64,000 bases of DNA from Streptomyces sp. SLBN-118 (GCF_006715635.1 NZ_VFNP01000001.1:2852001-2916000); one strand, 5' to 3'; shown: positions 10,370-19,767, numbered from the stretch's first letter. Translations and numbers: made by a program. Notes: a model not told the origin generated them from the letters alone.

Positions 10370-12589
10370 CTACGGCTTGATGACGGGATTGCCGTCCGGC
10401 CCGCCGGAAGTGCCGTCGGCGGGATCGGTTGACGGCGCGATCGTCGGCGACTGAGTGGGCGACTGGGTCGGTTCGCCCGTCGGCGTCTTGGTGGGCTTGC
10501 CCGTCGGCGTCTTGGTGGGCTTCTTCGTCGGAGTGTTCTTCGGTCCCTTGGACGGGGTCTGCGAAGGCGTCTCGGACGGGGACTGGGTCGGCGTCGGGTC
10601 CGGGTCCGCGGTCGCGCCCTCCTCGACCTCCAGGTCGAACTCGGCCGCGGCGGCCTCGTCGCTGAGCGCGCCCGTCGTGTACTGCTTCCAGATCTTCGCC
10701 GGGACACCACCACCGTTGGCGCGGCCCTCGTTGACTGTATTGGTCAGCGTGACCTGTCCGCCCTTGGGGTCCTCGCCGAACAGGGCGACAGCGGTGACCA
10801 GTTCGGGGGTGTAGCCCACGAACCAGGCCGAGCGGTTGTTCTCCGAGGTACCGGTCTTGCCCGCCGCCTGGTAGTCACCGGCCGCGTTGGTGCCCGAGCC
10901 GGACTTCACGACGCCCGTCATGGCTGCGGTCGTGGTGTCCGCCGCCTCGCGGCTGATGGCCTGGTCGCCCACCGGCTCGGGCAGATCGGGCTTGAACGAC
11001 TTGTGCTCGGCGGACTTCAGAATCGTCGGCGTGACCTTCTTGCCATGGTTGTCGAAGGTCGCGTACACCCCGGCCATGTCCCAGGTGGAGGCGCCCATCG
11101 TGCCGAGCGACATCGCCGGCCGCTCCGGAAAGTCCTTGCCGTCCTTCATGCCGAGGTCGAGCGCGGTCTTCTTCGCCTTCTGCGGGGTGACGTCCACGAT
11201 CATCTGTGCGAAGACGGAGTTGATGGAGCTGTTCGTCGCCCGCTGGACGCTGACCGGCCCGTAATCCTGGTCGTCCTCGTTCTCCGGCGCGAAGGGGGTG
11301 TCGCTGCCCACGACCGGCCGCTTGCTGGTGCCGTCGTACTTCGTGTTCAGGCCGATCCTGAGTCCGTCCTGGGTCTCGGCGCCGTTCTCCAGGGCCGAGG
11401 CGAGGACGATGGGCTTGAAGGTCGACGCGGGCTGGTAGTCGCGGCGGGTCGCGTTGGACAGCCAGTGCTCGGTGGCACCGATGCCGCCGTAGAGGGCGAC
11501 GACATGCCCCGTCTTCGGGTCGACGGACGTCGCGCCCGCCTGGACGGTCGCGTCGGCCTTGTCCTTCTTGCGGTCGAGCCTCTCCTCGAGCTGCTTGTTC
11601 ACCGACTTGACCAGTTGCTTCTGGCGCTTCTCGTCGATGTTGAGGGTGATCGTCCAGCCGCCGGCCTTGATCTTCTCCTCGCTGATGCCTGCGCGCTCCA
11701 GCTCGGCGTTGGCCGCGTCGACGAGGTAGCCGGTCTGACCCTCCATGCCCGGGGCGGCCTTGGGCTCCTTCGGCACGGGGAACTTCAGACCCGCGCGCGT
11801 GCCGGGGTCGAGCCAGTTCTCCTCGACCATGTTGTCGAGTACGTAGTTCCAACGCTCCTTGACCAGCTTCTTGCCGGCGCCCGAGGCGACGGCCCAGTCG
11901 TACTGGCTGGGGGCCTGGAGCAGGGCGGCGAGATAGGCGCCCTGGGCGACGTCCAGGTCCTTGGCGTCCTTGCGGTAGTACGCCTGGGCCGCGGCCTGGA
12001 TTCCGTACGCACTGCGCCCGTAGTAGGCCGTGTTGATGTACCCGGCCAGGATCTCGCTCTTCTCCTTCTTCTGGTCCACCTTGAGCGAGATCACCAGCTC
12101 CTTGAGCTTGCGGGTGACCGTCTGGTCTTGGTTCAGGTAGTAGTTCTTGACGTACTGCTGGGTGATGGTGGAGCCGCCCTGCTTGCCCTTGCCCGTGAGG
12201 GTGTTCATCAGGCCGCGGGCGGTGCCCTTGAAGTCGACTCCGGAGTCCTTGAAGAAGGTCTTGTTCTCGGCCGCGACGAAGGTGAACTGCACGTCCCTGG
12301 GGATTTTCTCGAGCCCGACGATCTCGCGGTTGATTTTGCCGGAGCGGGCGAGGATCTTGCCGTTGCTGTACTTGTAGACGTTGCTCTGCATCTCGGCCTG
12401 GGCGTTGGCCGTGGGCACGGGCACGATCAGATAGATCACGAAGAACGCGCCCATCGCCAGCAGGCAGAGGCCGAAGAAGGTGCCCAGCAGCTTCCTCCAG
12501 GTGAAGAAGCGCCGTATGCCGGTTGGCTTGGCTTTCTTCGCCCGGCGCGCGCCGCGCTGCCGGGCCTGCCGCTCGTCCGCTCGGCCCAT
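10370..12589 (-). CDS. Bifunctional class A penicillin-binding protein
   Basis: The 739-residue enzyme polymerises and cross-links peptidoglycan. A short basic cytoplasmic N-terminus precedes one membrane segment (about 34-58). The GT51 transglycosylase domain has AAENKTFFKDSGVDFKGTARG and GGSTITQQYVKN. The transpeptidase domain has STFK (active-site serine, near residue 390), SSIN and KTGTSENNRSAWFVG. A low-complexity Thr/Pro tail with repeated TPTGKPTK-like units covers the last 70 residues and is probably exposed in the wall. The start MGRADERQARQRG fits the family. It is transcribed divergently from the SPFH gene. Confidence 0.93.
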   Translation of the reverse strand: MGRADERQARQRGARRAKKAKPTGIRRFFTWRKLLGTFFGLCLLAMGAFFVIYLIVPVPTANAQAEMQSNVYKYSNGKILARSGKINREIVGLEKIPRDVQFTFVAAENKTFFKDSGVDFKGTARGLMNTLTGKGKQGGSTITQQYVKNYYLNQDQTVTRKLKELVISLKVDQKKEKSEILAGYINTAYYGRSAYGIQAAAQAYYRKDAKDLDVAQGAYLAALLQAPSQYDWAVASGAGKKLVKERWNYVLDNMVEENWLDPGTRAGLKFPVPKEPKAAPGMEGQTGYLVDAANAELERAGISEEKIKAGGWTITLNIDEKRQKQLVKSVNKQLEERLDRKKDKADATVQAGATSVDPKTGHVVALYGGIGATEHWLSNATRRDYQPASTFKPIVLASALENGAETQDGLRIGLNTKYDGTSKRPVVGSDTPFAPENEDDQDYGPVSVQRATNSSINSVFAQMIVDVTPQKAKKTALDLGMKDGKDFPERPAMSLGTMGASTWDMAGVYATFDNHGKKVTPTILKSAEHKSFKPDLPEPVGDQAISREAADTTTAAMTGVVKSGSGTNAAGDYQAAGKTGTSENNRSAWFVGYTPELVTAVALFGEDPKGGQVTLTNTVNEGRANGGGVPAKIWKQYTTGALSDEAAAAEFDLEVEEGATADPDPTPTQSPSETPSQTPSKGPKNTPTKKPTKTPTGKPTKTPTGEPTQSPTQSPTIAPSTDPADGTSGGPDGNPVIKP

Positions 12590-12777
12590 CGCTTCGTTGC
12601 TCCGCTCGTCGTCTTCTGTGGTCGCTTGGCCGGAATCGGCCCGGAATCAGCTCAGAAAGCTAACACCGCCCGTCCAGACAAAGGGCAACCGATCCGGTCT
12701 TTTCCTGACGTGAGAATCAGCACCCCGTCTCATGGAACCGACTCATGAGAGGTGCGCAGGGTTGCGAAGACGATTAA

Positions 12778-12794
12778 AGTGATATCACTATGCT
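12778..12794. promoter_or_regulatory. Palindrome upstream of the SPFH/RHH operon
   Basis: AGTGATATCACT (12778-12789) is a perfect 12-bp palindrome followed at once by TATGCT, a possible -10 hexamer. It lies about 45 bp upstream of the SPFH start. Position and symmetry suit an operator. The ribbon-helix-helix protein encoded at the end of this operon is the obvious candidate ligand, by inference. Confidence 0.45.
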
Positions 12795-12838
12795 AGAACG
12801 TCGGCGGGGGTCGCCGACGGCACGAACGGGGAGCAAAC

Positions 12839-13774
12839 ATGCCTGTCACCAGTACGTCGACCGTGGACGACCTGCCTCAGATGCCGACGCCACAGGTCCG
12901 TGAGATTCCGGCACACAGCATCGGCGGGGGACTCGCGCTGCTGCTGGGGCTGCTCGGCCTCGGAGGCGGAGTGGCACTCGTCGTGACCGGTGCGTCCGCC
13001 GGCGCGGCCGGCACGAAGGCGGCACTGATAGTCCTCGGCATCGTGATCGCGGTCACGGCCTTCTTCGCGATGTGCGGGCTGAACACGGTCGCGCCCGGCG
13101 AGGCGCGGGTGGTCCAGCTCTTCGGGCGCTACCGGGGCACGATCCGTACGGACGGACTGCGCTGGGTCAACCCGCTCACCTCGCGGACCAAGATCTCGAC
13201 GCGGGTACGGAACCACGAGACCGCGGTACTGAAGGTCAACGACGCGTACGGCAACCCGATCGAACTCGCCGCCGTCGTGGTGTGGAAGGTCGAGGACACC
13301 GCGCAGGCGCTGTTCGAGGTCGACGACTTCCTGGAGTTCGTCTCGACGCAGACCGAAGCGGCTGTGCGGCACATCGCGATCGAGTACCCCTACGACGCGC
13401 ACGACGAGGACGGCCTGTCGCTGCGCGGCAACGCGGAAGAGATCACGGAGAAGCTGGCGGTGGAGCTGCACGCGCGCGTAGAGGCGGCGGGCGTCCACAT
13501 CATCGAGTCCCGCTTCACGCACCTCGCGTACGCACCGGAGATCGCGTCCGCGATGCTGCAGCGCCAGCAGGCCGGAGCGGTGGTCGCGGCACGGCGGCAG
13601 ATCGTGGACGGCGCGGTCGGCATGGTCGAGGCGGCGCTGGCCAGGATCCAGGAACAGGACATCGTGGAGCTCGACGCGGAACGGAAGGCGGCGATGGTGT
13701 CGAATCTGATGGTGGTGCTGTGCGGCGACCGCGCGGCCCAGCCGGTCCTCAACACGGGCACGCTCTACCAGTGA
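12839..13774 (+). CDS. SPFH (band 7/stomatin-like) membrane protein
   Basis: The 311-residue protein has two adjacent membrane segments near the N-terminus (about 24-50 and 57-78). An SPFH domain follows (about 80-250), starting [32 protein letters not shown] heptad-rich tail carries [25 protein letters not shown]. Stomatin/flotillin relatives form membrane microdomain scaffolds, and no enzymatic motif is present. The start ATG 12839 has GGGGAG six bases upstream. Its stop overlaps the next gene's start (GTGA), so the two are co-translated. Confidence 0.9.
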   Translation: MPVTSTSTVDDLPQMPTPQVREIPAHSIGGGLALLLGLLGLGGGVALVVTGASAGAAGTKAALIVLGIVIAVTAFFAMCGLNTVAPGEARVVQLFGRYRGTIRTDGLRWVNPLTSRTKISTRVRNHETAVLKVNDAYGNPIELAAVVVWKVEDTAQALFEVDDFLEFVSTQTEAAVRHIAIEYPYDAHDEDGLSLRGNAEEITEKLAVELHARVEAAGVHIIESRFTHLAYAPEIASAMLQRQQAGAVVAARRQIVDGAVGMVEAALARIQEQDIVELDAERKAAMVSNLMVVLCGDRAAQPVLNTGTLYQ

Positions 13775-13995
13775 CGCCGCCGCCCGAGCGTAAGCAGGTG
13801 CTGCTGCGGCTCGACCCGGCGGTGTACGAGGCGCTGGCGCGGTGGGCGTCGGACGAGCTGCGCAGCGCGAACGCGCAGATCGAGTTCGTGCTGCGCCGCG
13901 CCTTGTCGGACGCGGGCCGTCTGCCGGGGGGCGTCGGCCCGCTCCCGCGGCGTGGCCGCCCGCCGACGCCCGCGCCGCGGGACGAGAAGGAGTAG
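13771..13995 (+). CDS. Ribbon-helix-helix (Arc/CopG-like) small protein
   Basis: The 74-residue protein begins with GTG at 13771, overlapping the SPFH stop by four bases. The first 45 residues, [20 protein letters not shown] then ALARWASDELRSANAQIEFVLRRAL, read as a beta strand followed by two helices. This is the pattern of the Arc/MetJ superfamily of dimeric DNA-binding proteins. The tail is rich in proline and glycine. It may regulate its own operon through the palindrome upstream of the SPFH gene. It has no toxin-antitoxin partner nearby. Confidence 0.8.
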   Translation: MTPPPERKQVLLRLDPAVYEALARWASDELRSANAQIEFVLRRALSDAGRLPGGVGPLPRRGRPPTPAPRDEKE

Positions 13996-14011
13996 CCGGG
14001 CCCGCCGGGGA

Positions 14012-14040
14012 CGGACCCGCGCCTTGTCGGCGCGGGTCCG
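14012..14040. terminator. Terminator between the RHH and roadblock genes
   Basis: An 11-bp perfect stem (14012-14022 with 14030-14040) lies between convergent transcription units. Confidence 0.75.
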
Positions 14041-14056
14041 CTCCGCTTCCGCCCGA

Positions 14057-14488
14057 TCAGATCCCTCCGTACTCCTTCATCACCCGCCTGGCCTGGGCGA
14101 AGAGCATGCCCACGTTCACCGACTTGCGGCAGACCGCGACCACGACGACGTCCTGGCTCTCGTTCATCCGGATGAACAGATGCGTCAAGTTGTCGCTGTT
14201 CACCAGGATTTCCTGGAAGTAGTGCTGATCGCTGGTGACACCCCTGCGCTCCTTGAAGACGTCCTCGATCATCACCACCGTGCGCCCCTGGAACAGGTCC
14301 AGCGTCGCTCCCGCGAGCAGGTCCAGGACCTCCGGCGGGTGGCTGTCGACGGTCTCGTAGGACAGGAGCATGCCGGTCGCCATGTCGACGACACCGGCCG
14401 CGAGACAGTCCGGTGTCTCGGCTCTCATGGCCTTCACCAAAGCCATGACGTGTTCCGAGAACCCCTGTGTCATGCGTTTCGTCGCCAT
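14057..14488 (-). CDS. Roadblock/LC7-like protein (downstream paralogue)
   Basis: The 143-residue cytoplasmic protein has the alternating helix/strand layout of the roadblock/longin fold (AAGVVDMATGMLLSYETVD, VMIEDVFKERRG, VVVAVCRKSVNVGMLFAQAR). Such proteins bind and regulate small GTPases; the MglB and CvnB proteins are relatives. The start ATG at 14488 lies 5 bp after the preceding roadblock stop, so the two form an operon. Unlike Streptomyces conservons, no GTPase or histidine-kinase-like gene is present here. Confidence 0.75.
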   Translation of the reverse strand: MATKRMTQGFSEHVMALVKAMRAETPDCLAAGVVDMATGMLLSYETVDSHPPEVLDLLAGATLDLFQGRTVVMIEDVFKERRGVTSDQHYFQEILVNSDNLTHLFIRMNESQDVVVVAVCRKSVNVGMLFAQARRVMKEYGGI

Positions 14489-14493
14489 GCGCG

Positions 14494-14868
14494 TTACTTC
14501 CCTTCGGACAGGATGGCTCCGATGCGCTTCAGCATCGGCTGGGAATCCAGGTGGAGTCGTTCGACGTCGAGGCCCTCGTCACCGAGCACCACCATCAGTG
14601 CCGTGTCGCCCACCGCGTACACGGCCGCACAGCCCTGGTTTCCGTAGACGACCGTGCGCCGCAGCGATCCGCGGCCCGTGGCCGTTGTCGTACGCCGGGC
14701 AAGGCCGAGGCCGGCCGCGGCGAGCGCGGCGAGCCCGTTCGGTTCGATGGCGTCCTCGGTGTCGGCGGCGATGAGCAGCCCGTCGACGGCCACCACCGCC
14801 GTATCGGTAATTCCTGGTATCTGGTCGCGAAGTCCCTTCATTTCCCCGGCCAGAGCCTTATGATCCAT
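14494..14868 (-). CDS. Roadblock/LC7 domain protein
   Basis: The 124-residue protein matches the roadblock/LC7 family well. It has an N-terminal helix, then the signature GITDTAVVAVDGLLIAADTE, a long central helix (LAALAAAGLGLARRTT) and a final strand pair (AAVYAVGDTALMVVLGDEGL). It resembles CvnB of Streptomyces conservons and probably dimerises with itself or with the downstream paralogue. It lies 43 bp after the DUF4388 gene in the same operon. A GTPase partner, if any, would have to be encoded elsewhere. Confidence 0.85.
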   Translation of the reverse strand: MDHKALAGEMKGLRDQIPGITDTAVVAVDGLLIAADTEDAIEPNGLAALAAAGLGLARRTTTATGRGSLRRTVVYGNQGCAAVYAVGDTALMVVLGDEGLDVERLHLDSQPMLKRIGAILSEGK

Positions 14869-14911
14869 TCACTGAACCCCCTCGCACATGTGCATGTTTT
14901 TCCCGGCCCCT

Positions 14912-15847
14912 TCAGGAGTCCGTGACCCCGGAATTCGCTGCCCGGGTACGGCTTCGAAATCGGAAGAGCCCTTTCCAGCTCGTCGCGGAAACGTCCGCGG
15001 CGAGAGTCTTCTCCGTAATCCCGCTGGCCCCGGGAGTACGGCGGGGCAGATCGCCGGTCGCGTCCGCTCCGTCCGGGGCGGTGGCCGGACGCCTCGGAAC
15101 CGGAGCCTGCGCCGCGAGCACGCGAGGGACGCCGGTCGGCGCGCTGCGCGTGGCTCGCTCCAGCAGCCCCTCGCCGAGCATCCGTGAGATCTCGACGGTC
15201 ACGTGGTAGACGCCCCGGCCGATCATGAAGGCGATGTCCCGTGGGGTGCGCCTGCCGTCGGCGAGAAAGAGGATCTCCTTCCGGTGGGGCGCCAGGTCCT
15301 CGGCCGGTCCGTCGACGCCGCGGCCGGCGACGACCCGCTCGCGGTCGGGCAGGACGGGGTGGGGCAGCGCGGCAAGAGCGGCGAGTTTCCGGACCGCGTT
15401 GTCGAGCAGCCGCAGCGGGTCCTCGCCTGGGCCGACCGGGACGAGCGGACCGCTCTCGGGATCGGCGATGCACTCGCCCATGTCTCCCGCGATGACGGCG
15501 AAGACCGCGTCCTGCAGGGCCATCGCGGATACGACCTGAAGTTCGGCGGCGCCGATCTGCCCGCGCGCGACCAGTTCGGCGCCGGGCCTGCGCGCGTCCA
15601 TGCCCGCCGGGACCAGATCGGCCCAGTCCGCCTCGCTGATCCGGCCGGAGCGCAGCAGCAGCGTCTGGATTCCGGGGGCGCCCGGGCTCTCGACCGCCAC
15701 CACGCTGCCCTGCCGGAGATGGAACACTCCGCCGGGTCTGCCGCACACCCGCAGGACCATGGTGGATCCGGCCGCGCGGCACTGGGCCAACGCCAGTGAG
15801 AGCACTCCGTGTCCGGCACGGTGAAGGGATTCGCGGATGTCCGGCAT
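14912..15847 (-). CDS. DUF4388-like protein with C-terminal winged-helix region
   Basis: The 311-residue first gene of the roadblock operon starts at ATG 15847 with GGGGGAAG just upstream. The open frame runs on to 16021 but lacks a good start there. Residues 1-150 look like DUF4388, a domain often linked to roadblock/GTPase polarity systems, with phrases such as GVFHLRQGSVVAVESPGAPG and GAELVARGQIGAAELQVVSAMALQDAVF. Residues 180-235 (LFLADGRRTPRDIAFMIGRG) read as a winged helix. The tail is basic and disordered. A signalling role is inferred from context. Confidence 0.7.
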   Translation of the reverse strand: MPDIRESLHRAGHGVLSLALAQCRAAGSTMVLRVCGRPGGVFHLRQGSVVAVESPGAPGIQTLLLRSGRISEADWADLVPAGMDARRPGAELVARGQIGAAELQVVSAMALQDAVFAVIAGDMGECIADPESGPLVPVGPGEDPLRLLDNAVRKLAALAALPHPVLPDRERVVAGRGVDGPAEDLAPHRKEILFLADGRRTPRDIAFMIGRGVYHVTVEISRMLGEGLLERATRSAPTGVPRVLAAQAPVPRRPATAPDGADATGDLPRRTPGASGITEKTLAADVSATSWKGLFRFRSRTRAANSGVTDS

Positions 15848-16069
15848 CACTTCCCCCTTGGCAGCCGCGCCCTTCGATTCGGGGCACATGAATTGCAGCG
15901 CACACGAATGTCGGGGCGCATGAATTTCGCACTGGTGCCTGACATCTGACACCGAGGGGGTATGTGTATCAGCCGCGGAGCCGACTCTTCCGCCAGTCAT
16001 GCAATATGACCGAAGCTGCAATGTCCCGCCGGTCGGAGACCGTCGACGATCAGAAAACCGACCGGCTAC

Positions 16070-17011
16070 TTAAGAGTCAGCTCCGGCGGACAGCACCCGG
16101 ACCGGGAGCACGGCCATCGCCTTCCGCAGCGCCTGCGCGAACTCGACGAACTCGCCCTGGCGTGCCGCGCCCGCACGCATCGCCAGGGCGATCCGGCGCG
16201 CGGGAGCCGGCTCCGCGAAGTACCCCGTCTGCAGCCGCCCGCCGCGGCCGGTCTCGACGTCGATCGCCGTACGCGGCAACAGCGTCACGCCGAGCCCGCC
16301 CGCGACCAGTTGCACAAGCGTCGACAGACCCGCGGCCGTGGTGGTCACCGGGGCACCCTCGGTGCGTCCCGCCTCGCGGCAGATGTCGAGGGCCTGGTCG
16401 CGCAGGCAGTGACCTTCGTCGAGCAGCAGCAGATGCAGCTCGCGCAGTGCCTCGCGCGGGATGTCCTGCCGGCCGCCCAGCCAGTGGTCCTCGGGCGTCA
16501 CAAGAACAAAGTCCTCGTCGAACAGCGGAAGTTCCATCACCCCCGGCACCCCCAGGGGCACGGCGAGCAGCAGCAGATCGAGCCGCCCGGCCCCGAGGCC
16601 GTCCAGCAGTGAGGAGGTCTGCTCCTCGTGGACCTGGAGATCGAGGTCGGGATAACGGTCGTGGACGAGCCGCAGCACGTTCGGCAGCAGATAGGGAGCG
16701 ACGGTCGGGATCACTCCGAGCCTGAGGACTCCGGTGAAGGGGGCGCGTACCGCCTCGGCCTCCTCCATCAGCTCACCGACCGCGTCCAGCACCGCCCGGG
16801 CCCGGGCCGCGAGCCTCTCCCCGGCCGGGGAGAGCAGCACCTTACGGGTCGTACGCTCCAGCAGCTGGACACCCAGTGCCACCTCAAGTGCGGACACCGC
16901 TCCGGAGAGCGCGGGCTGACTCATCCCGATTGCTGCCGCTGCGTCCCGGAAGTGCAGATGCTCGGCCACGGCCGCGAAGGCACGCAGTTGCGCGAGGCTC
17001 GGTTGTTTCAT
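16070..17011 (-). CDS. oxyR: OxyR, LysR-type peroxide sensor
   Basis: The 313-residue LysR regulator has an N-terminal winged helix (SLAQLRAFAAVAEHLHFRDA then AAAIGMSQPALSGAVSALE). The ligand domain carries the redox pair in GHCLRDQALDIC (about residues 205 and 214), matching the disulfide cysteines of E. coli OxyR. ATG 17011 was chosen because the helix-turn-helix then begins a few residues in. It is divergent from ahpC with 148 bp between starts, the arrangement in which OxyR controls ahpCD. Confidence 0.93.
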   Translation of the reverse strand: MKQPSLAQLRAFAAVAEHLHFRDAAAAIGMSQPALSGAVSALEVALGVQLLERTTRKVLLSPAGERLAARARAVLDAVGELMEEAEAVRAPFTGVLRLGVIPTVAPYLLPNVLRLVHDRYPDLDLQVHEEQTSSLLDGLGAGRLDLLLLAVPLGVPGVMELPLFDEDFVLVTPEDHWLGGRQDIPREALRELHLLLLDEGHCLRDQALDICREAGRTEGAPVTTTAAGLSTLVQLVAGGLGVTLLPRTAIDVETGRGGRLQTGYFAEPAPARRIALAMRAGAARQGEFVEFAQALRKAMAVLPVRVLSAGADS

Positions 17012-17030
17012 CCCGTTTGCTCCGCCCACT

Positions 17031-17085
17031 GATAGCTGTCTCCGATCGCGGCGACCGAGTCTAGCTATTTTTATGATCAATGCAC
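17031..17085. promoter_or_regulatory. Candidate OxyR site and divergent promoters
   Basis: The oxyR-ahpC intergenic region holds GATAGCTGTCTCCGATCG (about 17031-17048) and CTAGCTATTTTTATGATCAA (17061-17080). Their ATAG/CTAT half-sites resemble OxyR elements. This is the only clearly AT-rich patch nearby. The exact contact sites are not resolved by inspection. Confidence 0.45.
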
Positions 17086-17159
17086 CCTGTGCCAGGATCG
17101 AGCTCCGTCCAACCCCTGGAAGACCCCACAAGGGAAATCCACCTTCGCAAGGAGAGCGC

Positions 17160-17714
17160 GTGCTCACTGTCGGTGACCAGTTCCCCACGTTCGAACTGAC
17201 CGCCTGCGTCTCGCTGGAGAGCGGCAAGGAGTTCGAGGAGATCAACCACAAGTCCTACGAGGGCAAGTGGAAGGTCGTGTTCGCGTGGCCCAAGGACTTC
17301 ACCTTCGTCTGCCCCACCGAGATCGCCGCCTTCGGCAAGCTTAACGAGGAGTTCGCCGACCGCGACGCCCAGATCCTCGGCTTCTCCGGCGACTCCGAGT
17401 TCGTCCACCACGCCTGGCGCAAGGACCACGCCGACCTGCGTGACCTGCCCTTCCCGATGATGGCCGACTCCAAGCACGAGCTGATGCGCGACCTCGGCAT
17501 CGAGGGCGAGGACGGCTTCGCGCAGCGCGCCGTCTTCATCGTCGACCCGAACAACGAGATCCAGTTCACGATGGTCACCGCCGGTTCCGTCGGCCGTAAC
17601 CCCAAGGAGGTCCTGCGGGTGCTGGACGCCCTGCAGACCGACGAGCTGTGCCCGTGCAACTGGACCAAGGGCGAGAACACCCTCGACCCGGTCGCGCTCC
17701 TGTCGGGCGAGTGA
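17160..17714 (+). CDS. ahpC: Alkyl hydroperoxide reductase AhpC (2-Cys peroxiredoxin)
   Basis: The 184-residue cytoplasmic peroxiredoxin reduces organic peroxides and peroxynitrite. The peroxidatic cysteine lies in [13 protein letters not shown] (about residue 46). The resolving region is [12 protein letters not shown] near the C-terminus, typical of actinobacterial AhpC used with AhpD. GTG 17160 has AAGGAGAG just upstream, and the protein then begins [16 protein letters not shown] as in relatives. ahpD follows after 5 bp. Expression is expected to depend on OxyR bound in the divergent region. Confidence 0.95.
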   Translation: MLTVGDQFPTFELTACVSLESGKEFEEINHKSYEGKWKVVFAWPKDFTFVCPTEIAAFGKLNEEFADRDAQILGFSGDSEFVHHAWRKDHADLRDLPFPMMADSKHELMRDLGIEGEDGFAQRAVFIVDPNNEIQFTMVTAGSVGRNPKEVLRVLDALQTDELCPCNWTKGENTLDPVALLSGE

Positions 17715-17719
17715 CCGGG

Positions 17720-18253
17720 ATGTCCCTCGACGACCTCAAGTCCGCGCTGCCGGACTACGCCAAGGACCTGAAGCTGAACCTCGGTTCGGTCATCGGCAAC
17801 AGTGCGCTCCCTCAGCAGCAGCTCTGGGGCACCGTCCTGGCCTGCGCGATCGCCTCGCGCTCGCCGAAGGTGCTGCGCGAACTGGAGCCGGAGGCCAAGG
17901 CAAGCCTCTCCCCAGAGGCATACACCGCCGCCAAGTCGGCCGCTGCCGTCATGGCGATGAACAACGTCTTCTACCGGACCCGGCACCTGCTGTCGGACCC
18001 GGAGTACGGCACGCTGCGCGCCGGGCTGCGGATGAATGTCATCGGCAACCCGGGTGTGGAGAAGATCGACTTCGAGCTCTGGTCGCTCGCCGTCTCCGCG
18101 ATCAACGGCTGCGGCCAGTGCCTCGACTCGCACGAGCAGGTGCTCCGTAAGGCCGGTGTGGACCGCGAGACGATCCAGGAGGCCTTCAAGATCGCCTCGG
18201 TGATCCAGGCGGTCGGTACGACGCTTGACGCGGAAGCCGTCATGGCCGAGTAG
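17720..18253 (+). CDS. ahpD: Alkyl hydroperoxidase AhpD
   Basis: The 177-residue CMD/AhpD-fold protein recycles oxidised AhpC using its CxxC thiol pair, here in [12 protein letters not shown] near residue 133. The general-acid residues of the motif (Glu and His in the same stretch) are present. ATG 17720 is 5 bp after the ahpC stop, so the two genes are co-transcribed. The full-length, intact family pattern gives a secure call. Confidence 0.94.
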   Translation: MSLDDLKSALPDYAKDLKLNLGSVIGNSALPQQQLWGTVLACAIASRSPKVLRELEPEAKASLSPEAYTAAKSAAAVMAMNNVFYRTRHLLSDPEYGTLRAGLRMNVIGNPGVEKIDFELWSLAVSAINGCGQCLDSHEQVLRKAGVDRETIQEAFKIASVIQAVGTTLDAEAVMAE

Positions 18254-18269
18254 GACCGTGTACGAGGGG

Positions 18270-18300
18270 CGCCCCTGCCGGCTTGGAGTCGGCAGGGGCG
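18270..18300. terminator. Terminator after ahpCD
   Basis: An 11-bp perfect stem (18270-18280 with 18290-18300) lies just after the ahpD stop. Confidence 0.75.
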
Positions 18301-18417
18301 TCTGTCGTTCGGGCCTTGTGGAGTGAGGAGTTGGCCCGCCGCCGGCGCCGAGGAGGACCAGACCTCGCCAGGTGAGCAGCGAAGGGGCGTCGGGGAAGTG
18401 ATGGCTGTGCCCGTGCG

Positions 18418-19767
18418 CTACTCCTCCTGCGCCCCAGGAGTCACCGGCACCGGAGCAGGGGCGAGTTCGGTCGCCACGACACTGTGCTGCGGCTGCGCGG
18501 CCCGCAGCGTCTGCTCCTTGCTGTACGCGCGCAGGTAGCCGACGACCGTGTTGGTCACCGCCACCAGCGGCACCGCCACCACCGCGCCGCCGATGCCCGC
18601 GGTCATGCCGCCCGCCGCGACCGCGAGGACGACGGCGAGGGGATGGACCCGCACCGCCCGGCCCAGGATGAACGGCTGCAGTACATGGCCCTCGATCTGC
18701 TGCACGGCCAGCACGACGATCAGCACCATCAGCGCGGTGAACACGCCCTGGGTGACCAGTGCGACGACGACTGCCAGTGCTCCCGAGACGACCGCGCCGA
18801 CGAGCGGGATGAAGGCGAAAAGGAAGATGAACACGGCCAGCGGGACGGCCATCGGGACATCGAGGAAGTAGATGCCGAGGCCGATGAAGATCGCGTCGAT
18901 CAGCGCCACTATCACCGTGCCGCGCACATAGGCGGTCAGCGTGCGCCAGGCCCGCGGGCCGGCTCCGGCGACACCCTCGCGGGCCTGGGCCGGGACCAGC
19001 TTGAGCACCCATTGCCAGATGCGCTTGCCGTCGTACAGCAGGAAGAGCGTGGAGAACATCGCCAGCAGCATTCCGGTGAGGATCTCGACCATCACGGTCA
19101 CACCCTGCAGACCGGCCGAGGTGATCTCCTCGGTGTTGGTCCCGATGGTGTCGCTGAGGTTCTTGGCTATGTCGTTGATCTGCTGCTCGGTGACATGGAA
19201 GGGGCTGTCGAGCAGCCAGCGCTTGAGCTCCTCGATACCGTCCCTGACCCGGTCGGAGAGATCGTCGAGGTTGTCCATGACCTGCCAGACCACGAACCAG
19301 CCGACCAGGCCCATGACGACGAAGCCGGCGACCGCGGTGACGGCGGTGGCCAGTCCGCGCGGCAGCCCCAGTCTCTTCAGCCTGGCCACGGTGGGCTGGA
19401 GCAGCGCAGTGACGAGCAGCGCGGCGACGAAGGCGAGGACGACCAGTTGCACGGCGCTGATGACGCGGATCAGCACCCAGAGCGTGCCTGCCAGTACGAG
19501 CAGCCGCCAGCCGGCCTCGGCGGCGACACGGATGCCCCACGGAATGGCCGCGACGGGATCGGGCCTCGCGGCTATGGCGGGGGCGTACGAGGGCGGTGGC
19601 GGGACGTTTCCCCGAGCGGACGGCACTGCCTCGGGCACGACGACATCAGGCACGACGAGGTCGGGCATGCCGTCCATGGCCGCCTCGGTGCGCCGCTCCT
19701 CCAGGTGCTCGCCGATCCGGGTCAGAGAGGCGCCCATACCGGCAAGCCATCCTGGCAGTCGTGACAT
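18418..19767 (-). CDS. AI-2E family transporter (UPF0118)
   Basis: The 449-residue polytopic membrane protein has about eight hydrophobic helices between residues 75 and 420, with the usual soluble insertion between the third and fourth. Family phrases include VPLAVFIFLFAFIPLVGAVV and VLQPFILGRAVRVHPLAVVL. Members export small molecules (TqsA/AI-2 exporter, YdiK) or act as Na+/H+ antiporters, and the substrate cannot be told. ATG 19767 is preceded by GGAAGAGAG. It lies in the same orientation as the downstream-stopping transglycosylase gene but is separated from it by a hairpin. Confidence 0.88.
   Translation of the reverse strand: MSRLPGWLAGMGASLTRIGEHLEERRTEAAMDGMPDLVVPDVVVPEAVPSARGNVPPPPSYAPAIAARPDPVAAIPWGIRVAAEAGWRLLVLAGTLWVLIRVISAVQLVVLAFVAALLVTALLQPTVARLKRLGLPRGLATAVTAVAGFVVMGLVGWFVVWQVMDNLDDLSDRVRDGIEELKRWLLDSPFHVTEQQINDIAKNLSDTIGTNTEEITSAGLQGVTVMVEILTGMLLAMFSTLFLLYDGKRIWQWVLKLVPAQAREGVAGAGPRAWRTLTAYVRGTVIVALIDAIFIGLGIYFLDVPMAVPLAVFIFLFAFIPLVGAVVSGALAVVVALVTQGVFTALMVLIVVLAVQQIEGHVLQPFILGRAVRVHPLAVVLAVAAGGMTAGIGGAVVAVPLVAVTNTVVGYLRAYSKEQTLRAAQPQHSVVATELAPAPVPVTPGAQEE

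Noticed and set aside
15848..16021. Longer N-terminus for the DUF4388-like protein
   Set aside because: The extension has no ribosome binding site, while ATG 15847 has a strong one and starts the conserved domain.
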